DNA of 41,891 nt, taken from a virus. The position numbers and the translations under genes are program-made. The notes under the pieces are model-generated. The model did not search any database and was not told where the DNA came from. It was given only the letters and a program-made list of their open reading frames with translations. The DNA lies in the IMG/VR virus record IMGVR_UViG_3300014325_000007, positions 1 through 41,891 of that record, one strand, 5' to 3'. The stretch's first letter is position 1, and each line of letters opens with the position of its first letter. This document shows, piece by piece, positions 14,250-23,911 of the stretch.

Positions 14250-14665
14250 CGCATGTGCTCCGGTAAGTTAGGGTCGACCAGCCGGCTGCCGGTGTAGATC
14301 ATGCGTTCGACATGCTTCACGTCCTGGCGCATGCGCGCAATGTCGTCGCGCAGTGGTGTGAGCATTGCTTCGATCGTGCGCGCGAATTCCAGTTGTGGCC
14401 GGTAATGCGTGAGCAGCGTGCGTTCGAGCTGTTCGAAGGCCGCCAGCGCATCGTCCGCCGTCTTCTGCGCTCGATCGATGGACTTGTCCTGACTGCGCGA
14501 CCACAACCCGAGCAGCGCGGCGATAACCATCGAAAGGCATCCGATGATTGCCGATGCCGAAAGCACTTGCTGCTCGTCTGTTGCCGCATAGGCGATGCCT
14601 ACGATCGGCAGCGACAGGACTTGCGCCTGCACCAACCAGCGCGCCCACAACGAGAGCGGTCGCAT
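14246..14665 (-). CDS. Membrane protein with coiled coil, lysis cassette
   Basis: 139 residues. Two hydrophobic segments (about 9-28, QAQVLSLPIVGIAYAA; and 38-55, ASAIIGCLSMVIAALLGL), then a long charged helix DRAQKTADDALAAFEQLER and a second near the end. GGGGA lies about 13 bases upstream of ATG. It could be an antiholin or second holin. Its stop overlaps the holin start, so the two are co-translated. Confidence 0.65.
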   Translation of the reverse strand: MRPLSLWARWLVQAQVLSLPIVGIAYAATDEQQVLSASAIIGCLSMVIAALLGLWSRSQDKSIDRAQKTADDALAAFEQLERTLLTHYRPQLEFARTIEAMLTPLRDDIARMRQDVKHVERMIYTGSRLVDPNLPEHMR

Positions 14666-14751
14666 TCACGGATTCCCCAGGCAATGGCATGCACGCGAAG
14701 TCATCGCGCGCTTGATATCCGAAAATCCCGTGTAGCCGCGTCCCGCGCGGG

Positions 14752-15504
14752 TTACACCTCTTCCTTTAGCGAGATGGACACGAGCTCGCGATTGAAACCG
14801 GCCAGTTTGCGCGTGATCTTGGGGTCTATGTGACGAACCGGCCACTGCTCCCATGGGGCGGAAGGATTGCTCAAATTGAGCCAGCAAATTCCCGCCCGCG
14901 TGTACTGCTGAATCTGCTCGTGATCGTCGCCGGCCCCGCCCGTGAAATCGAGGTTGATCGTTTGAAACGATGGGCCTGTCGTATCGCGCACAACGCTGCC
15001 GTTGTCGAGATCGATGCGGGATTGCGGGGTACTAAGATCAAGTGAAGAGCTGCCGAACAATGGGTCGCGTGGCGTTGTGTAAGGCGCAGTTGTATACACA
15101 TATACAGCGCCAATTGTCCAATTATTGCCATCCACTGGCGTATCCAGTGAACTGGGACACTTGAAGTTGATATAACGTGCCGTCGCGCTGGCGACCAATG
15201 AGCCCTTATACCGCCCCTGCGCGTCCTGTGCGGTATTAAGTGTTCCTAAAACCGTAGTGGGAAATGTTGTGTTGTCAGCATAGACGCCGAACCTTGAGAA
15301 ATTTGTCTGCGTAACAGCGACAGCTGTTATTGCTAGCGGCGTGCCGAGATCGACGATTAAAGCATCCGCGTTGGCGGCATTTGACGACGATTTCCAAGGC
15401 CTCAAGATTTGTGAGTTAAGCGCGTTGGTGGCGGGATAACCTGCCGCTGCAGTCAAAAAACTTGCCGCAGTGACGGGCGCTATTGGGTTGATGAGCAGAA
15501 TCAT
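14752..15504 (-). CDS. Tail protein with discoidin-like domain
   Basis: 250 residues. The first 130 residues have the run of strands and Trp/Asn pattern of a galactose-binding (F5/8 type C-like) domain: NPIAPVTAASFLTAA, RPWKSSSNAANADALIVDLG, TARYINFKCPSSLD. The C-terminal part (about 165-250) looks like a phage baseplate or tail-attached module. Placed after the tail tip protein, it probably binds carbohydrate on the host surface or decorates the tail tip. Assignment is structural pattern only. Confidence 0.62.
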   Translation of the reverse strand: MILLINPIAPVTAASFLTAAAGYPATNALNSQILRPWKSSSNAANADALIVDLGTPLAITAVAVTQTNFSRFGVYADNTTFPTTVLGTLNTAQDAQGRYKGSLVASATARYINFKCPSSLDTPVDGNNWTIGAVYVYTTAPYTTPRDPLFGSSSLDLSTPQSRIDLDNGSVVRDTTGPSFQTINLDFTGGAGDDHEQIQQYTRAGICWLNLSNPSAPWEQWPVRHIDPKITRKLAGFNRELVSISLKEEV

Positions 15505-15899
15505 TTCTCGTCCTCACGGATAACCCTATGTGTCTTCGATATAAGCAGCGGTATCTTTGCTGCTTGGCGCTTGCTAAGCAGCGGATGCAGCGGATGTGGT
15601 CCGCTGGTGTCGTCGGCATCCTTGTCCGGGTAATGGTAGATTCCTCGGACGTCTATACTGCCGTCGGAGTTGCGCGTGTGATCCACATGCAAACGATGCA
15701 CGGAACGGATGATTTCGTCGCCATGATCTTCTCCGTGCGCGGGCTCGAAGTGCAGCACGATCGGCTCGATCATGCGGCCAGCCGCGATGGCATTCGCCGG
15801 AGCTTCTTTTTCCCAGCGCCTCGCCAATTCAGCATCGGGCGTGCGAAGGCCGCAAAAGTGCGTTCCAGAAGCATCAAAGATCAGGCGATGGGTGTGCAT
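15501..15899 (-). CDS. Hypothetical tail-associated protein, 132 residues
   Basis: Rich in His and Asp (EPAHGEDHGDEIIRSVHRLH), ATG start, its stop overlapping the next start as ATGA. The mix of acidic and histidine residues could bind metal. It sits between the tail tip protein and the discoidin-like protein, so it is likely a minor tail or tail-assembly component. Family not recognised. Confidence 0.6.
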   Translation of the reverse strand: MHTHRLIFDASGTHFCGLRTPDAELARRWEKEAPANAIAAGRMIEPIVLHFEPAHGEDHGDEIIRSVHRLHVDHTRNSDGSIDVRGIYHYPDKDADDTSGPHPLHPLLSKRQAAKIPLLISKTHRVIREDEK

Positions 15900-15905
15900 T
15901 TTCTG

Positions 15906-18900
15906 TTACCAGTAATCGACTGCGAAGGTTGAACTCACGGCCACCGACTGCAGGTTATGGCTATGGGTGTTCGGCACGGTATTGATAGTTACGCTCGTGG
16001 TCGCGTTTGATGGCATCGGCAACAGCGATACGCCGATAGTGCTGGTGCTCACCTGGTACACGGTCGACCAGCAATTCATGCTGCCGGAATTGACGGCACC
16101 CAGGATAGGTTTGACGCCGAGTGAATGGGTCAGCGTCTGCGTGACATTCGCGCCGATATTGTTGATGGCGATGCTGTAAGAGGCCGAGACGGTAGAAACG
16201 CCCGTCCGGTTCGACGTATCGACCGTTGTCGACCCTATGTCGCCAGCGGTTCCGCCGCTCACGTTTCCGCTGGAACTCACCGTGCTCGATGTTGCGTAGG
16301 CTGCGCTGAAGTTGCCGTACGTGTCCTGCGCACGCACGCGATAGGCATAGGTGTGCGTGTAAAGAATGGTGCTATCGATGTAGGTCGTATTGAGCCCGGC
16401 ATGCACCTGTGCGTAGGCGCCGCCGTTGTCGGAGCGCTCCAGCACGTATTGCTCGACGTTCGTAGCGCTCACGGTCGGCCAGGTGACGCGGATGTTCTTG
16501 CCCATCGCTTGCGCGGCCGTGCAACTGGCGACAGTTGGCGGAACGGCCGTCTGGCCGGCCGTGGTGAACGTCGTAACGCTGGCACCGCCGCCGATAGCCG
16601 TTGCGTTGAATGTGCTCTGCACCACACCCTGCACGCTGTTGCTGTTCACGGCGTAACATTGCAGCCGGTACACCTCGCCAGGCCGCAGCGGCCCCAGCGT
16701 GATGCCATAGTTGCCGCCGCCGATGCTGGCACCGAGCCCGAGCGTTATCTCGCCGGTCACGTTGTGCACGGCGGCGAACCATAGCTGCTGCCAGTTAACA
16801 GCCGGCGGCGTTGCCTGCACCGTTGCATAGCTGGTGGTGGTGCCATCGTTCGCCACCCGCGCAGACGTGGCCGTAACCGCAAGCGCGGTCGGCGCATTCG
16901 GCGGCGTAAAGCTGTAATCCGGCTGGTAACCGGTCGGCGCGTTCGGCGGGAGGGCGCCGGCAGTATACGTGTATACCGCCGAATCGTATTCGAGCAGCGT
17001 GAGCTTGTTGCCAGATTTGATCCGGTCGATATTCCACACCGTGAACAGCTTTTGACCTGGCCAAAAGCGCGGGCTGGTCAGTGCGATCTGATCACCCGCG
17101 TTAACTTGTTGGCGATATACCGTTGCCGTGCATTGGCGACCACGCCAGCGCCGCAACGCGCGATAGCAGATTGCCTGATCCGATGTCGTCGCATCACGCA
17201 AATATCGTATTTCGCGGGGCTGATCCGGCCCAAGTATTCCGCCCGTTACAGCCCGCGACAGCGACACCTGCATCTGATTTGCGTCAGCGCTGCTCGGCGC
17301 ATAGCTCAGCGTGACCGAGTTCGGCCGTGCGGGATCCTCGTAGTCCTGCACAATGATCGGATCGCCGAGGGATTCATCGTAGGTGTACGATGTAGAAGTC
17401 GCTACGTCCTGAAAAATCCCGTAATCGCCAGCACTGGTGCGGTAGAGGCCCGCTCGGGCGATGAATAACAAGTCATTGAGAATCGCGTCGATGCTGCGCG
17501 CACCCGCGCGGCCATAGTCGCAATCCACCAGCTGTGAGAAGCTGGCGCCGATCGCGGCGGTGAATGACGAACTGTCGGTCGTCGCGCCAGCATTTAGCAA
17601 CAGGCGCTTGATTTCTGTGCTGGCATTGCGCGACTCGACGCCATTGCAATCCGCCTCGATCGCGTAATTGGTACCGTTGAAATCGACCTGTTGCTGCACG
17701 AACTTCAATAGCGTGAGCCAAAGCGGGAAAGACGTAACGCTCTTGATGTTTGCAGTACCGGTGTTGTTCCACACTCCCAGTGTTGTCCCGGTAAACGGTG
17801 CACCGGCACCCGCAGCGGCCAGGAAAATTGTCGTTGTTTTGCCGGCCGGCAAGCGGTACGTCATCACTGGCGGCGCCGCATTGCTGATTACTGCATCGGC
17901 GCCCGCACCGACCGTCACTGACAGCGCTAGAAAAACGCCAGTCGTGCTGGTGAGGTTCTGCCGGATATATGCATAGTTCGAACCGTTGACGGAGGTGATC
18001 GCGCAATTGCCGGTCGTGAACGTCGCCGATGCGCCGGCGCCAACGGTGGTCGTAGTCCAACCCGTGCCGCCGCTGGTGAACGCGCCGTTTGTGATCGCAG
18101 CGGGGAACGCTGTCTGCACTGAGTATTCGCTGGCCGCAACGATGCGGCGATTGCGATAGACGGTCAACGGCACCGGCATGACGTATAGCGATGCGATGCC
18201 AGAACCCAAGTTGGCAGCGACGGTTTCGTTGACAACAACCGTCGTGCCGGCCTGAGATGCTATGGTGTAACGCGCCGCATCAGTGCCGGATGTTGATGTC
18301 AGAATGACGACCTGGCCTACCGTCATCGGCATCAACGGAGCGTTGACCAAGACAATCGTTTTGGTGGACGCCGTAACGCTCGTCACCGCGAGTGTGGAAT
18401 GTGTCGCGGTGCATACGCCATACCAATATTCGCTATTCGCCACATCCTGCCGAATCAGCGGACACGGAAACTTGAGCGCCGTTCCAACTGGCTCGCATAT
18501 CGGCTTGCCCGCGTCGTCGCTTGAAATATCCGGCCAGTCGCCCGATTGCCACGTGTTGAACGGATAGGTCTGCTGCAACCGGGTTTGCTCGATATCCTGC
18601 AGGTGCAGGATGATCTGCCCGGATTGGATCGAATGGCCGACAATGGTCAGTATTTGCGTGTAGACCTGCTCCGTGGTCGAGTTGTCCGACCAGTGCTGGC
18701 GCATCACAAGCGTGATTGTGATTTGCGTGCCGGCGAGAATGTTGTTCACCGCCAGCGCGCGATAGGCGCTGCTCGCATCGCCGCCGATCGCAAGGTCGAC
18801 ATTCGCCCCCTGTGTGATGGATAGTTCGTCGCCGAAGCTCATGCCGAGCTGCGGCGCTGTGACGATGACGCCGTCGTACCAATTGCCGCCGCGCAGTTCG

Positions 18901-18986
18901 GTTTGCGTGCCGATGTAGTACGTCGTCGCGCTGAACGTGAACGATGCGAACGCGTGATATTCGCTGCTATTGATGTTGCCGGCCAC
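15906..18986 (-). CDS. Tail tip/host-specificity protein (J-like)
   Basis: 1,026 residues, GTG start just after the tape measure stop. The N-terminal 560 residues are beta-rich baseplate-hub type (for example GMSFGDELSITQGANVDLAI and the later FWPGQKLFTVWNIDRI). From about 690 there are fibronectin type III-like domains (RVTWPTVSATNVEQYVLERS, TYAYRVRAQDTYGNFSAAY). This build, hub plus FN3 modules, is that of central tail fibre/J-type proteins which end the tail and contact the receptor. It follows the tape measure as expected in siphoviruses. Confidence 0.78.
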   Translation of the reverse strand: MAGNINSSEYHAFASFTFSATTYYIGTQTELRGGNWYDGVIVTAPQLGMSFGDELSITQGANVDLAIGGDASSAYRALAVNNILAGTQITITLVMRQHWSDNSTTEQVYTQILTIVGHSIQSGQIILHLQDIEQTRLQQTYPFNTWQSGDWPDISSDDAGKPICEPVGTALKFPCPLIRQDVANSEYWYGVCTATHSTLAVTSVTASTKTIVLVNAPLMPMTVGQVVILTSTSGTDAARYTIASQAGTTVVVNETVAANLGSGIASLYVMPVPLTVYRNRRIVAASEYSVQTAFPAAITNGAFTSGGTGWTTTTVGAGASATFTTGNCAITSVNGSNYAYIRQNLTSTTGVFLALSVTVGAGADAVISNAAPPVMTYRLPAGKTTTIFLAAAGAGAPFTGTTLGVWNNTGTANIKSVTSFPLWLTLLKFVQQQVDFNGTNYAIEADCNGVESRNASTEIKRLLLNAGATTDSSSFTAAIGASFSQLVDCDYGRAGARSIDAILNDLLFIARAGLYRTSAGDYGIFQDVATSTSYTYDESLGDPIIVQDYEDPARPNSVTLSYAPSSADANQMQVSLSRAVTGGILGPDQPREIRYLRDATTSDQAICYRALRRWRGRQCTATVYRQQVNAGDQIALTSPRFWPGQKLFTVWNIDRIKSGNKLTLLEYDSAVYTYTAGALPPNAPTGYQPDYSFTPPNAPTALAVTATSARVANDGTTTSYATVQATPPAVNWQQLWFAAVHNVTGEITLGLGASIGGGNYGITLGPLRPGEVYRLQCYAVNSNSVQGVVQSTFNATAIGGGASVTTFTTAGQTAVPPTVASCTAAQAMGKNIRVTWPTVSATNVEQYVLERSDNGGAYAQVHAGLNTTYIDSTILYTHTYAYRVRAQDTYGNFSAAYATSSTVSSSGNVSGGTAGDIGSTTVDTSNRTGVSTVSASYSIAINNIGANVTQTLTHSLGVKPILGAVNSGSMNCWSTVYQVSTSTIGVSLLPMPSNATTSVTINTVPNTHSHNLQSVAVSSTFAVDYW

Positions 18987-18987
18987 G

Positions 18988-21900
18988 TCAGGCCGCCTTC
19001 AGCGCGCGCTTGATCGCTGGAATCGCTGTCGGCAGTACGTCTGTGAGCCCCGAGCGCACGGCCGCTGCAATTTCATGCGAGCCCATGCCGGTGCCGTGCA
19101 CCGTCGTCGTGAGGTTGACGGTAATCGGCTGCGTGCCGCTGTCGCCTGGCTTCGGATGCGCCGGCTGATTGCCACCGCCACCGCCGCCACCACCGCCGCC
19201 GTGATTGCCAGAACCGCCGCCCGTGCCGGTGCCAATATTGCTGGAAATGGAGCTTAGAAAATCCTGCAGCTCCGACTCGATCGAGTCCAGCAGCGAGACC
19301 TCCTTGGCGGTTTCCTGCGCGATAAAGCTCTGCGGATCAAGCCCGCCCGTGATCGCCTTCAATTGCGCCATGAGTTCGTCGTGGCGCTTCTGTTCGGCCG
19401 CCTGCGCTTCGCCCTGCGCCCACTGGTAATACGCCAGTGCCTGCGCATTGAGCTTGTCGATCTGATCCTTTTCCTGCGCCTTGAGGTCTTCCTCTTTCTT
19501 GTTGAGCGCATCAAGCTTGTCCTGTTCGGACTTGCTGATCGTCACCGTCTGGCTTACGCCGACGCTGATATGCCCGAGGTGATCGAGCTGCTTTTGCAGA
19601 ATGTCGACCTGCGATGCTTCCGGCTGCGCCAGCTTCTCGATCGCGTTGAGTTGCGCCAGCGTGGCATTGTATTGCTGCAGGTACTGCGGGCTGCTGCGGT
19701 CGTATAGGTTGCCGCTTTGTATCAATTGTAGCCTTTGCTGCAAGTCGCCAATCAGCGTATTGGCATCGGCAGCCTGTTGCTTGCCATGCTCTGAGTTCAC
19801 GCGTGCAGTGAGGTCGCGAATGATGGCTTCGAGGTTGTCAGCCTGGCTGTAGCCGCCGAGCGGATTGGCCGTGCCGGTCATCAGCGCTTGAACGGTCTTC
19901 TCGGCGTTGCTGAGTACATCGGCCCAGGCCTTGGCCAGTTCGAGTTGCCGCTGCAAGGCCTTGCGGTGCGCCTCGTCATTGATGCGCGCGATGTCCGCGC
20001 TGATCTGCATCTGGCGCTGCGCTGCCGCTTGCTCGGCCGCAATCTCCGACTGGATTGCGGACTTTTCCTTCTCGATCGCGTCGATCTGCGCCTGCGTTGC
20101 CGCATCGACCTGAGCGATGGCCGCGCTGAGCCACGTGTCGACCTGGCCGATGAACTGCTGCAACAAGTCGAGCGTTTGCTGTGCGTTATCCGACGTATTG
20201 ATTTCGCCCTGCGTCTGCTGCAGGCCACCCAGCGCCGTGGAAACGACGCCGGATTGATCGCCGTTCAGCGCCGCGATCTTTTGCGCGATCGTCAGGTTCA
20301 GGCTATACGATGCCTGTTCGAGCGCGTGCAGCGTGGCCTGCAGCTGCTGCACCATCTGTATTTCGGTCTGGTAGCGCGCGAGGATCTGCTGCTTGAGGTT
20401 CTGCTCCGCAGCAATGATCGCCGTCGGGTCTTGCGCCTTGATCGCCGTATCCAGCTTGCCCTGTGCTTGAACAATCCCATCATCGAGCTGTTTTAGCTGA
20501 TCGGTGATTCTTTCCACCGGCGTGCCGGACAACTGCACGATCACGGAGCCGAAGTTTTTCAGCTCGTCTTGAATTTTCAGCAATCCTTGGAATGCGGCCA
20601 GCCGCTGTTGCACTCCGGACAATCCGTCGACGAACTGCTGCAGATCCGGCATGACAACAGACATGACGGCATCAAGGCGATCGGCCTCGATGTCTTCCAC
20701 CGATGCGCCCTTGTAGGTCTTGTTGATAGCCTCGACGCGCGAGCGCACCTCGTCGATCAAGTCCGCCGGGATAAGGTTGGCCAGCGCGTCGTCGAATGAC
20801 GCGATCTGTTGCTTGATCTGTTGATCCGCGCCCAGGTTCGAATGCTTGCTGAAAAAGCGCGTGGTGCCGAGCTCATCAGTGAAACTCGTATCCTGGCCGA
20901 CGCTTTGCTGGCCAATATGCACTTCCGGTGTTTTCTGGCTGGCGCTGGATAGCGCGCCCATGATGCCGCCAAGAACAGCGCCAATTGCAGCGCCCCATGC
21001 GGTTCCAATGACAGGAATGATCGAGCCTATTTCAGCGCCGGTTACTGCGCCACTCGCTGCGCCTGAGATGATTCCGCCTGTCTGACCGCCTACAGCGCCA
21101 CCAACAAGCTGGCCTCCAAGCCCGATAGCGCCCATTGCCACATCACTTCCCGCCGGGCCACTGCCCTCGCCCTTCATCTGCTTTTCAAAGGGAATGATGA
21201 TCTTCTGCTTGATCCAGAACTCCGCGAGTTGCTTGGCGAGGTTCTGTTCTTCCTGCATCAGTTTCTTGCCGGCATCCTGCGCGCCGTGCACGAACATGTC
21301 GGCAAAGAATCCGGCGGCGTCGCTGGCCATGCCTTCGAAGAGGGAATGCAGTGCCTGCTCGTATTCCTTGTTCTTGTTGATGCTCTCGTCGCGCGCATCG
21401 GCGAGTTTCTTTTCTACCTCTGTCGCCTGCTGTTGCGTGATGATGCCGGCTTTGACTGCGGCATCCACAGCGATGACGCTCTTCTGGTATTGCAGGTTCG
21501 CGGCAGCAACCCGGTCGACCGATGCCAGCACTTGATCGTACGCCGACTGCACTTGCGCTTCGGCCTTGACTTCATCCTGCACCGCCTTCGTGTCCGCGGT
21601 GCGGCGCTGCAAATCGGCGAGCGCGGCGGCCTTGGCCAGTATCGTATCGGCATGGTGCTTGTCGACCGCGTCGGCCGCTTCGACAGCGGCCTTGTAGAGC
21701 GTGACCGCATCGGAACTCAGGCCATATATTTCCAGTTGCTGCGTCAGGCTCTGAATATAGCGATCGTCGGCAGCAAGATGCGCCTGATATTCGGCGGCGG
21801 CCTTGAGCGCGGCCGTGCGCTGATCAAGTGCGCGCGCCGCAGCGAGTAGCGCACGCGCATGCTCGTCATCCGCATGCGCACCACTCTGCGATGCAATGGC

Positions 21901-23058
21901 TTCTTGCGCGAGCGCGACATTCGAAGCGCCGAGCGCTGTCGTGCGCTGGCGCAGACTGTCCGTCATCTTGCCGAGGGCTTCGTTATTGCGCAGCGTTTCC
22001 TCGGCATGTTGTTCCACCTCGGCTCGCGCCTGGCGGAACCCGGTTGCGAAGCCGCCGAGGAAAGACTCGACGCGCTGGATCGTATCGGCAATGCCGGTCA
22101 GTGATTCGATATCCCTGTCGATTTCCCCGCGAAAATCTGCGGCGGCCTGTTGCGATTCCTTGAGCTTGCTAGCGTCAGGCGCGGCAACGGCCATGCCAAT
22201 GGATGCGGCCAGTGCTGCCGGGCTGCTTATTGCTAATCCGCCAAGATTTGGATGCGCCTGCTGCAGCTCCTTGAACTTGTCCACAAGCAGCGTAGCCACA
22301 TGAAGTGCAGTATTCAGCCTGCTCGTGTCTCCAACTGACTCGAAATAGTCGTTGACGTGTTTCTTGAGCTGATCCCACGCACCGCCCAGCGATTTTACTT
22401 GCGCGTCTTGCGCGGCCACAGCGCTCGGTGCCTCGCCGAGCTTTTGAATGTATTCCGTGAGACCCTGCTTGCTGTTTTCGATGATCTGCGACGAGCCCTG
22501 AAAGCTCACGATCATCTTGTCGCCGACGATCTCGGCCTGTATGCCGAGCTGCTGCAAGCCACGCGTATGGCCTTCCACGGCCGATGCCACCGCGTTCGCC
22601 ACGGTGTCGACGCTCTGATTCGTTTCCGCGGCAACGTTCGCGAGCGATTGCAGCATGTCGCGCGTCGGCGCGATGCCGACATTCGCCAACCGCACCCAGC
22701 TCGCGGTCAACTGCTCAGATGTCGCGAGACTGTTTTCCGCAACCTGCGTGATTTCCTCATACGCTTGACGGGCGGCCTGCGCGCTGCCGGCGACGCCGAT
22801 CAGCGTCGCCTGCAATCGCTGCGCTTCCGCATTCGCTTCGAGGAAGGCCTCGACGGCCTTTTTCACGATCTCGAAAACGCCCCAGGCTTCCATGAAGCCC
22901 TTGATCGTTTCGAGCGTGCCCTTGATCTTCTCGAGTGCGCCGTTCGCTTCTTCGGCGGCCGGCTTCACCGCTTTGATCTTGCCTTCGACGCTATCCAGCG
23001 CGGCCGTGACGTTGCCCTGGCCGTCCGTTGTCAACTTGATTTTCAGGACTGTGCTCAC
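18988..23058 (-). CDS. Tail tape measure protein
   Basis: 1,356 residues, GTG start overlapping the chaperone GT stop as GTGA. Long helical/coiled-coil regions, a hydrophobic Gly/Ala-rich middle (GAIGLGGQLVGGAVGG and following, about 660-730), and a glycine run near residue 1,290 that links to a C-terminal domain. The N-terminal 300 residues have the usual TMP look (VAGSAQAARQAYEEITQVAE). At about 1.5 angstrom per residue, a tail near 200 nm is expected (inference). The protein sets tail length and passes into the host envelope at infection. Confidence 0.92.
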   Translation of the reverse strand: MSTVLKIKLTTDGQGNVTAALDSVEGKIKAVKPAAEEANGALEKIKGTLETIKGFMEAWGVFEIVKKAVEAFLEANAEAQRLQATLIGVAGSAQAARQAYEEITQVAENSLATSEQLTASWVRLANVGIAPTRDMLQSLANVAAETNQSVDTVANAVASAVEGHTRGLQQLGIQAEIVGDKMIVSFQGSSQIIENSKQGLTEYIQKLGEAPSAVAAQDAQVKSLGGAWDQLKKHVNDYFESVGDTSRLNTALHVATLLVDKFKELQQAHPNLGGLAISSPAALAASIGMAVAAPDASKLKESQQAAADFRGEIDRDIESLTGIADTIQRVESFLGGFATGFRQARAEVEQHAEETLRNNEALGKMTDSLRQRTTALGASNVALAQEAIASQSGAHADDEHARALLAAARALDQRTAALKAAAEYQAHLAADDRYIQSLTQQLEIYGLSSDAVTLYKAAVEAADAVDKHHADTILAKAAALADLQRRTADTKAVQDEVKAEAQVQSAYDQVLASVDRVAAANLQYQKSVIAVDAAVKAGIITQQQATEVEKKLADARDESINKNKEYEQALHSLFEGMASDAAGFFADMFVHGAQDAGKKLMQEEQNLAKQLAEFWIKQKIIIPFEKQMKGEGSGPAGSDVAMGAIGLGGQLVGGAVGGQTGGIISGAASGAVTGAEIGSIIPVIGTAWGAAIGAVLGGIMGALSSASQKTPEVHIGQQSVGQDTSFTDELGTTRFFSKHSNLGADQQIKQQIASFDDALANLIPADLIDEVRSRVEAINKTYKGASVEDIEADRLDAVMSVVMPDLQQFVDGLSGVQQRLAAFQGLLKIQDELKNFGSVIVQLSGTPVERITDQLKQLDDGIVQAQGKLDTAIKAQDPTAIIAAEQNLKQQILARYQTEIQMVQQLQATLHALEQASYSLNLTIAQKIAALNGDQSGVVSTALGGLQQTQGEINTSDNAQQTLDLLQQFIGQVDTWLSAAIAQVDAATQAQIDAIEKEKSAIQSEIAAEQAAAQRQMQISADIARINDEAHRKALQRQLELAKAWADVLSNAEKTVQALMTGTANPLGGYSQADNLEAIIRDLTARVNSEHGKQQAADANTLIGDLQQRLQLIQSGNLYDRSSPQYLQQYNATLAQLNAIEKLAQPEASQVDILQKQLDHLGHISVGVSQTVTISKSEQDKLDALNKKEEDLKAQEKDQIDKLNAQALAYYQWAQGEAQAAEQKRHDELMAQLKAITGGLDPQSFIAQETAKEVSLLDSIESELQDFLSSISSNIGTGTGGGSGNHGGGGGGGGGGNQPAHPKPGDSGTQPITVNLTTTVHGTGMGSHEIAAAVRSGLTDVLPTAIPAIKRALKAA

Positions 23059-23902
23059 GTTACCGGATTCCTCTCCCGTTCCGCCTCTTCGTGCTCACGC
23101 CGCTCCGCATCGGCGGTCAACATGGCCGACTCGATCGTTTGCACGTCCTGCATCAGATCCGCGATGCGCAACCCTTCGAACGCCCCGCGCGACTCGCGCC
23201 GCCAGCGCGGCAGATGCAGCCGCAGTGTCGAGATGCATGCGACATAGTCCAGCCCCGTGCGTCCGCCGAACCCTTGCCGCCATTGCGTGGCCACCGTCAT
23301 GAACGATGCAACGCCTGGCTGCGCATCCGGCAATAGCTTCGGCGCAGGACACTGCGGGCAGCGAGTGCCGCCGCAGGCTTTGCGGCAGTACTCGTTGGTC
23401 GAATTCGGGTACGCGGCAGATAAATCCCATAGCCGCTCCCCGTTCAGTTCGGCCCGGGCGCCTGCGATCCAGCGGCCCCAGGCGACGAGTTTTTTGCGCG
23501 TGCACCCTTGCTTGCTTCCACCAGCCCGGCAGCGATGCGCGGGTATTGCGCTTCATCGTTCAGAAGCGCATCGAGCGCTTCTTGCGTGAACGGCAATTGA
23601 TCACCGCTCGCCGTGACGATGTCGCGCCAGCCCACAACACGCTCGCGCAGTTCGGCATCGTTTCCCGCCTCCAGCGTTTCGTATTCCTGCACGGCCGCTT
23701 GAACAGCGGCGGCATCCTTGGCCGCGCGCAGATTCGCCAAAGGCATCTCCAGCAATTTGCGCTCCCGCGCCTTGAGTTCCTTGCGCGTGTAGATGCGATA
23801 CAGGATCGATACCGGCGCTTCGGTCGGATCGCCGCCACTGGCATCGCGCGCCACGAGATTGACGCGCCACCAGACCTTCCCCTCGTTTGCAAACGAAAAC
23901 AT
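23055..23902 (-). CDS. Tail assembly chaperone GT (by -1 frameshift)
   Basis: Predicted fusion of about 282 residues: 136 codons of G, a -1 slip at A_AAA_AAC (23495-23489), then 146 codons to the TGA at 23055. The downstream frame has no ATG near its start yet is clearly coding: KKLVAWGRWIAGARAEL, then a four-cysteine group, then QWRQGFGGRTGLDY, which matches DUF1799, the T part of such chaperones. The frame ends on the tape measure start. In lambda the equivalent product binds the tape measure and recruits tail tube protein. Confidence 0.88.
23444..23902 (-). CDS. Tail assembly chaperone G
   Basis: 152 residues, the unshifted product. Helical and acidic with a phage G-like look: YRIYTRKELKARERKLLEM, then LLNDEAQYPRIAAGLVEAS, and a flexible Pro/Gly end after the slip site. 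G and GT in a set ratio assist tail tube assembly on the tape measure. It lies between tail tube and tape measure genes, the canonical place. Confidence 0.85.
   Translation of the reverse strand: MFSFANEGKVWWRVNLVARDASGGDPTEAPVSILYRIYTRKELKARERKLLEMPLANLRAAKDAAAVQAAVQEYETLEAGNDAELRERVVGWRDIVTASGDQLPFTQEALDALLNDEAQYPRIAAGLVEASKGARAKNSSPGAAGSQAPGPN
23489..23495 (-). promoter_or_regulatory. Slippery heptamer A_AAA_AAC
   Basis: On the minus strand the G frame reads GCA AAA AAC TCG; the heptamer A AAA AAC is a canonical -1 slip site. Slipping gives AAA AAA CTC and enters the open downstream frame. The unshifted frame ends 43 bases later. Confidence 0.88.
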
Positions 23903-23911
23903 GCGTACTCC

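Noticed and set aside
14666-14887. 73-codon minus-strand open frame after the discoidin-like protein
   Set aside because: It overlaps the end of that gene in another frame and has no ribosome site or motif; the 86-base gap holds nothing else visible.
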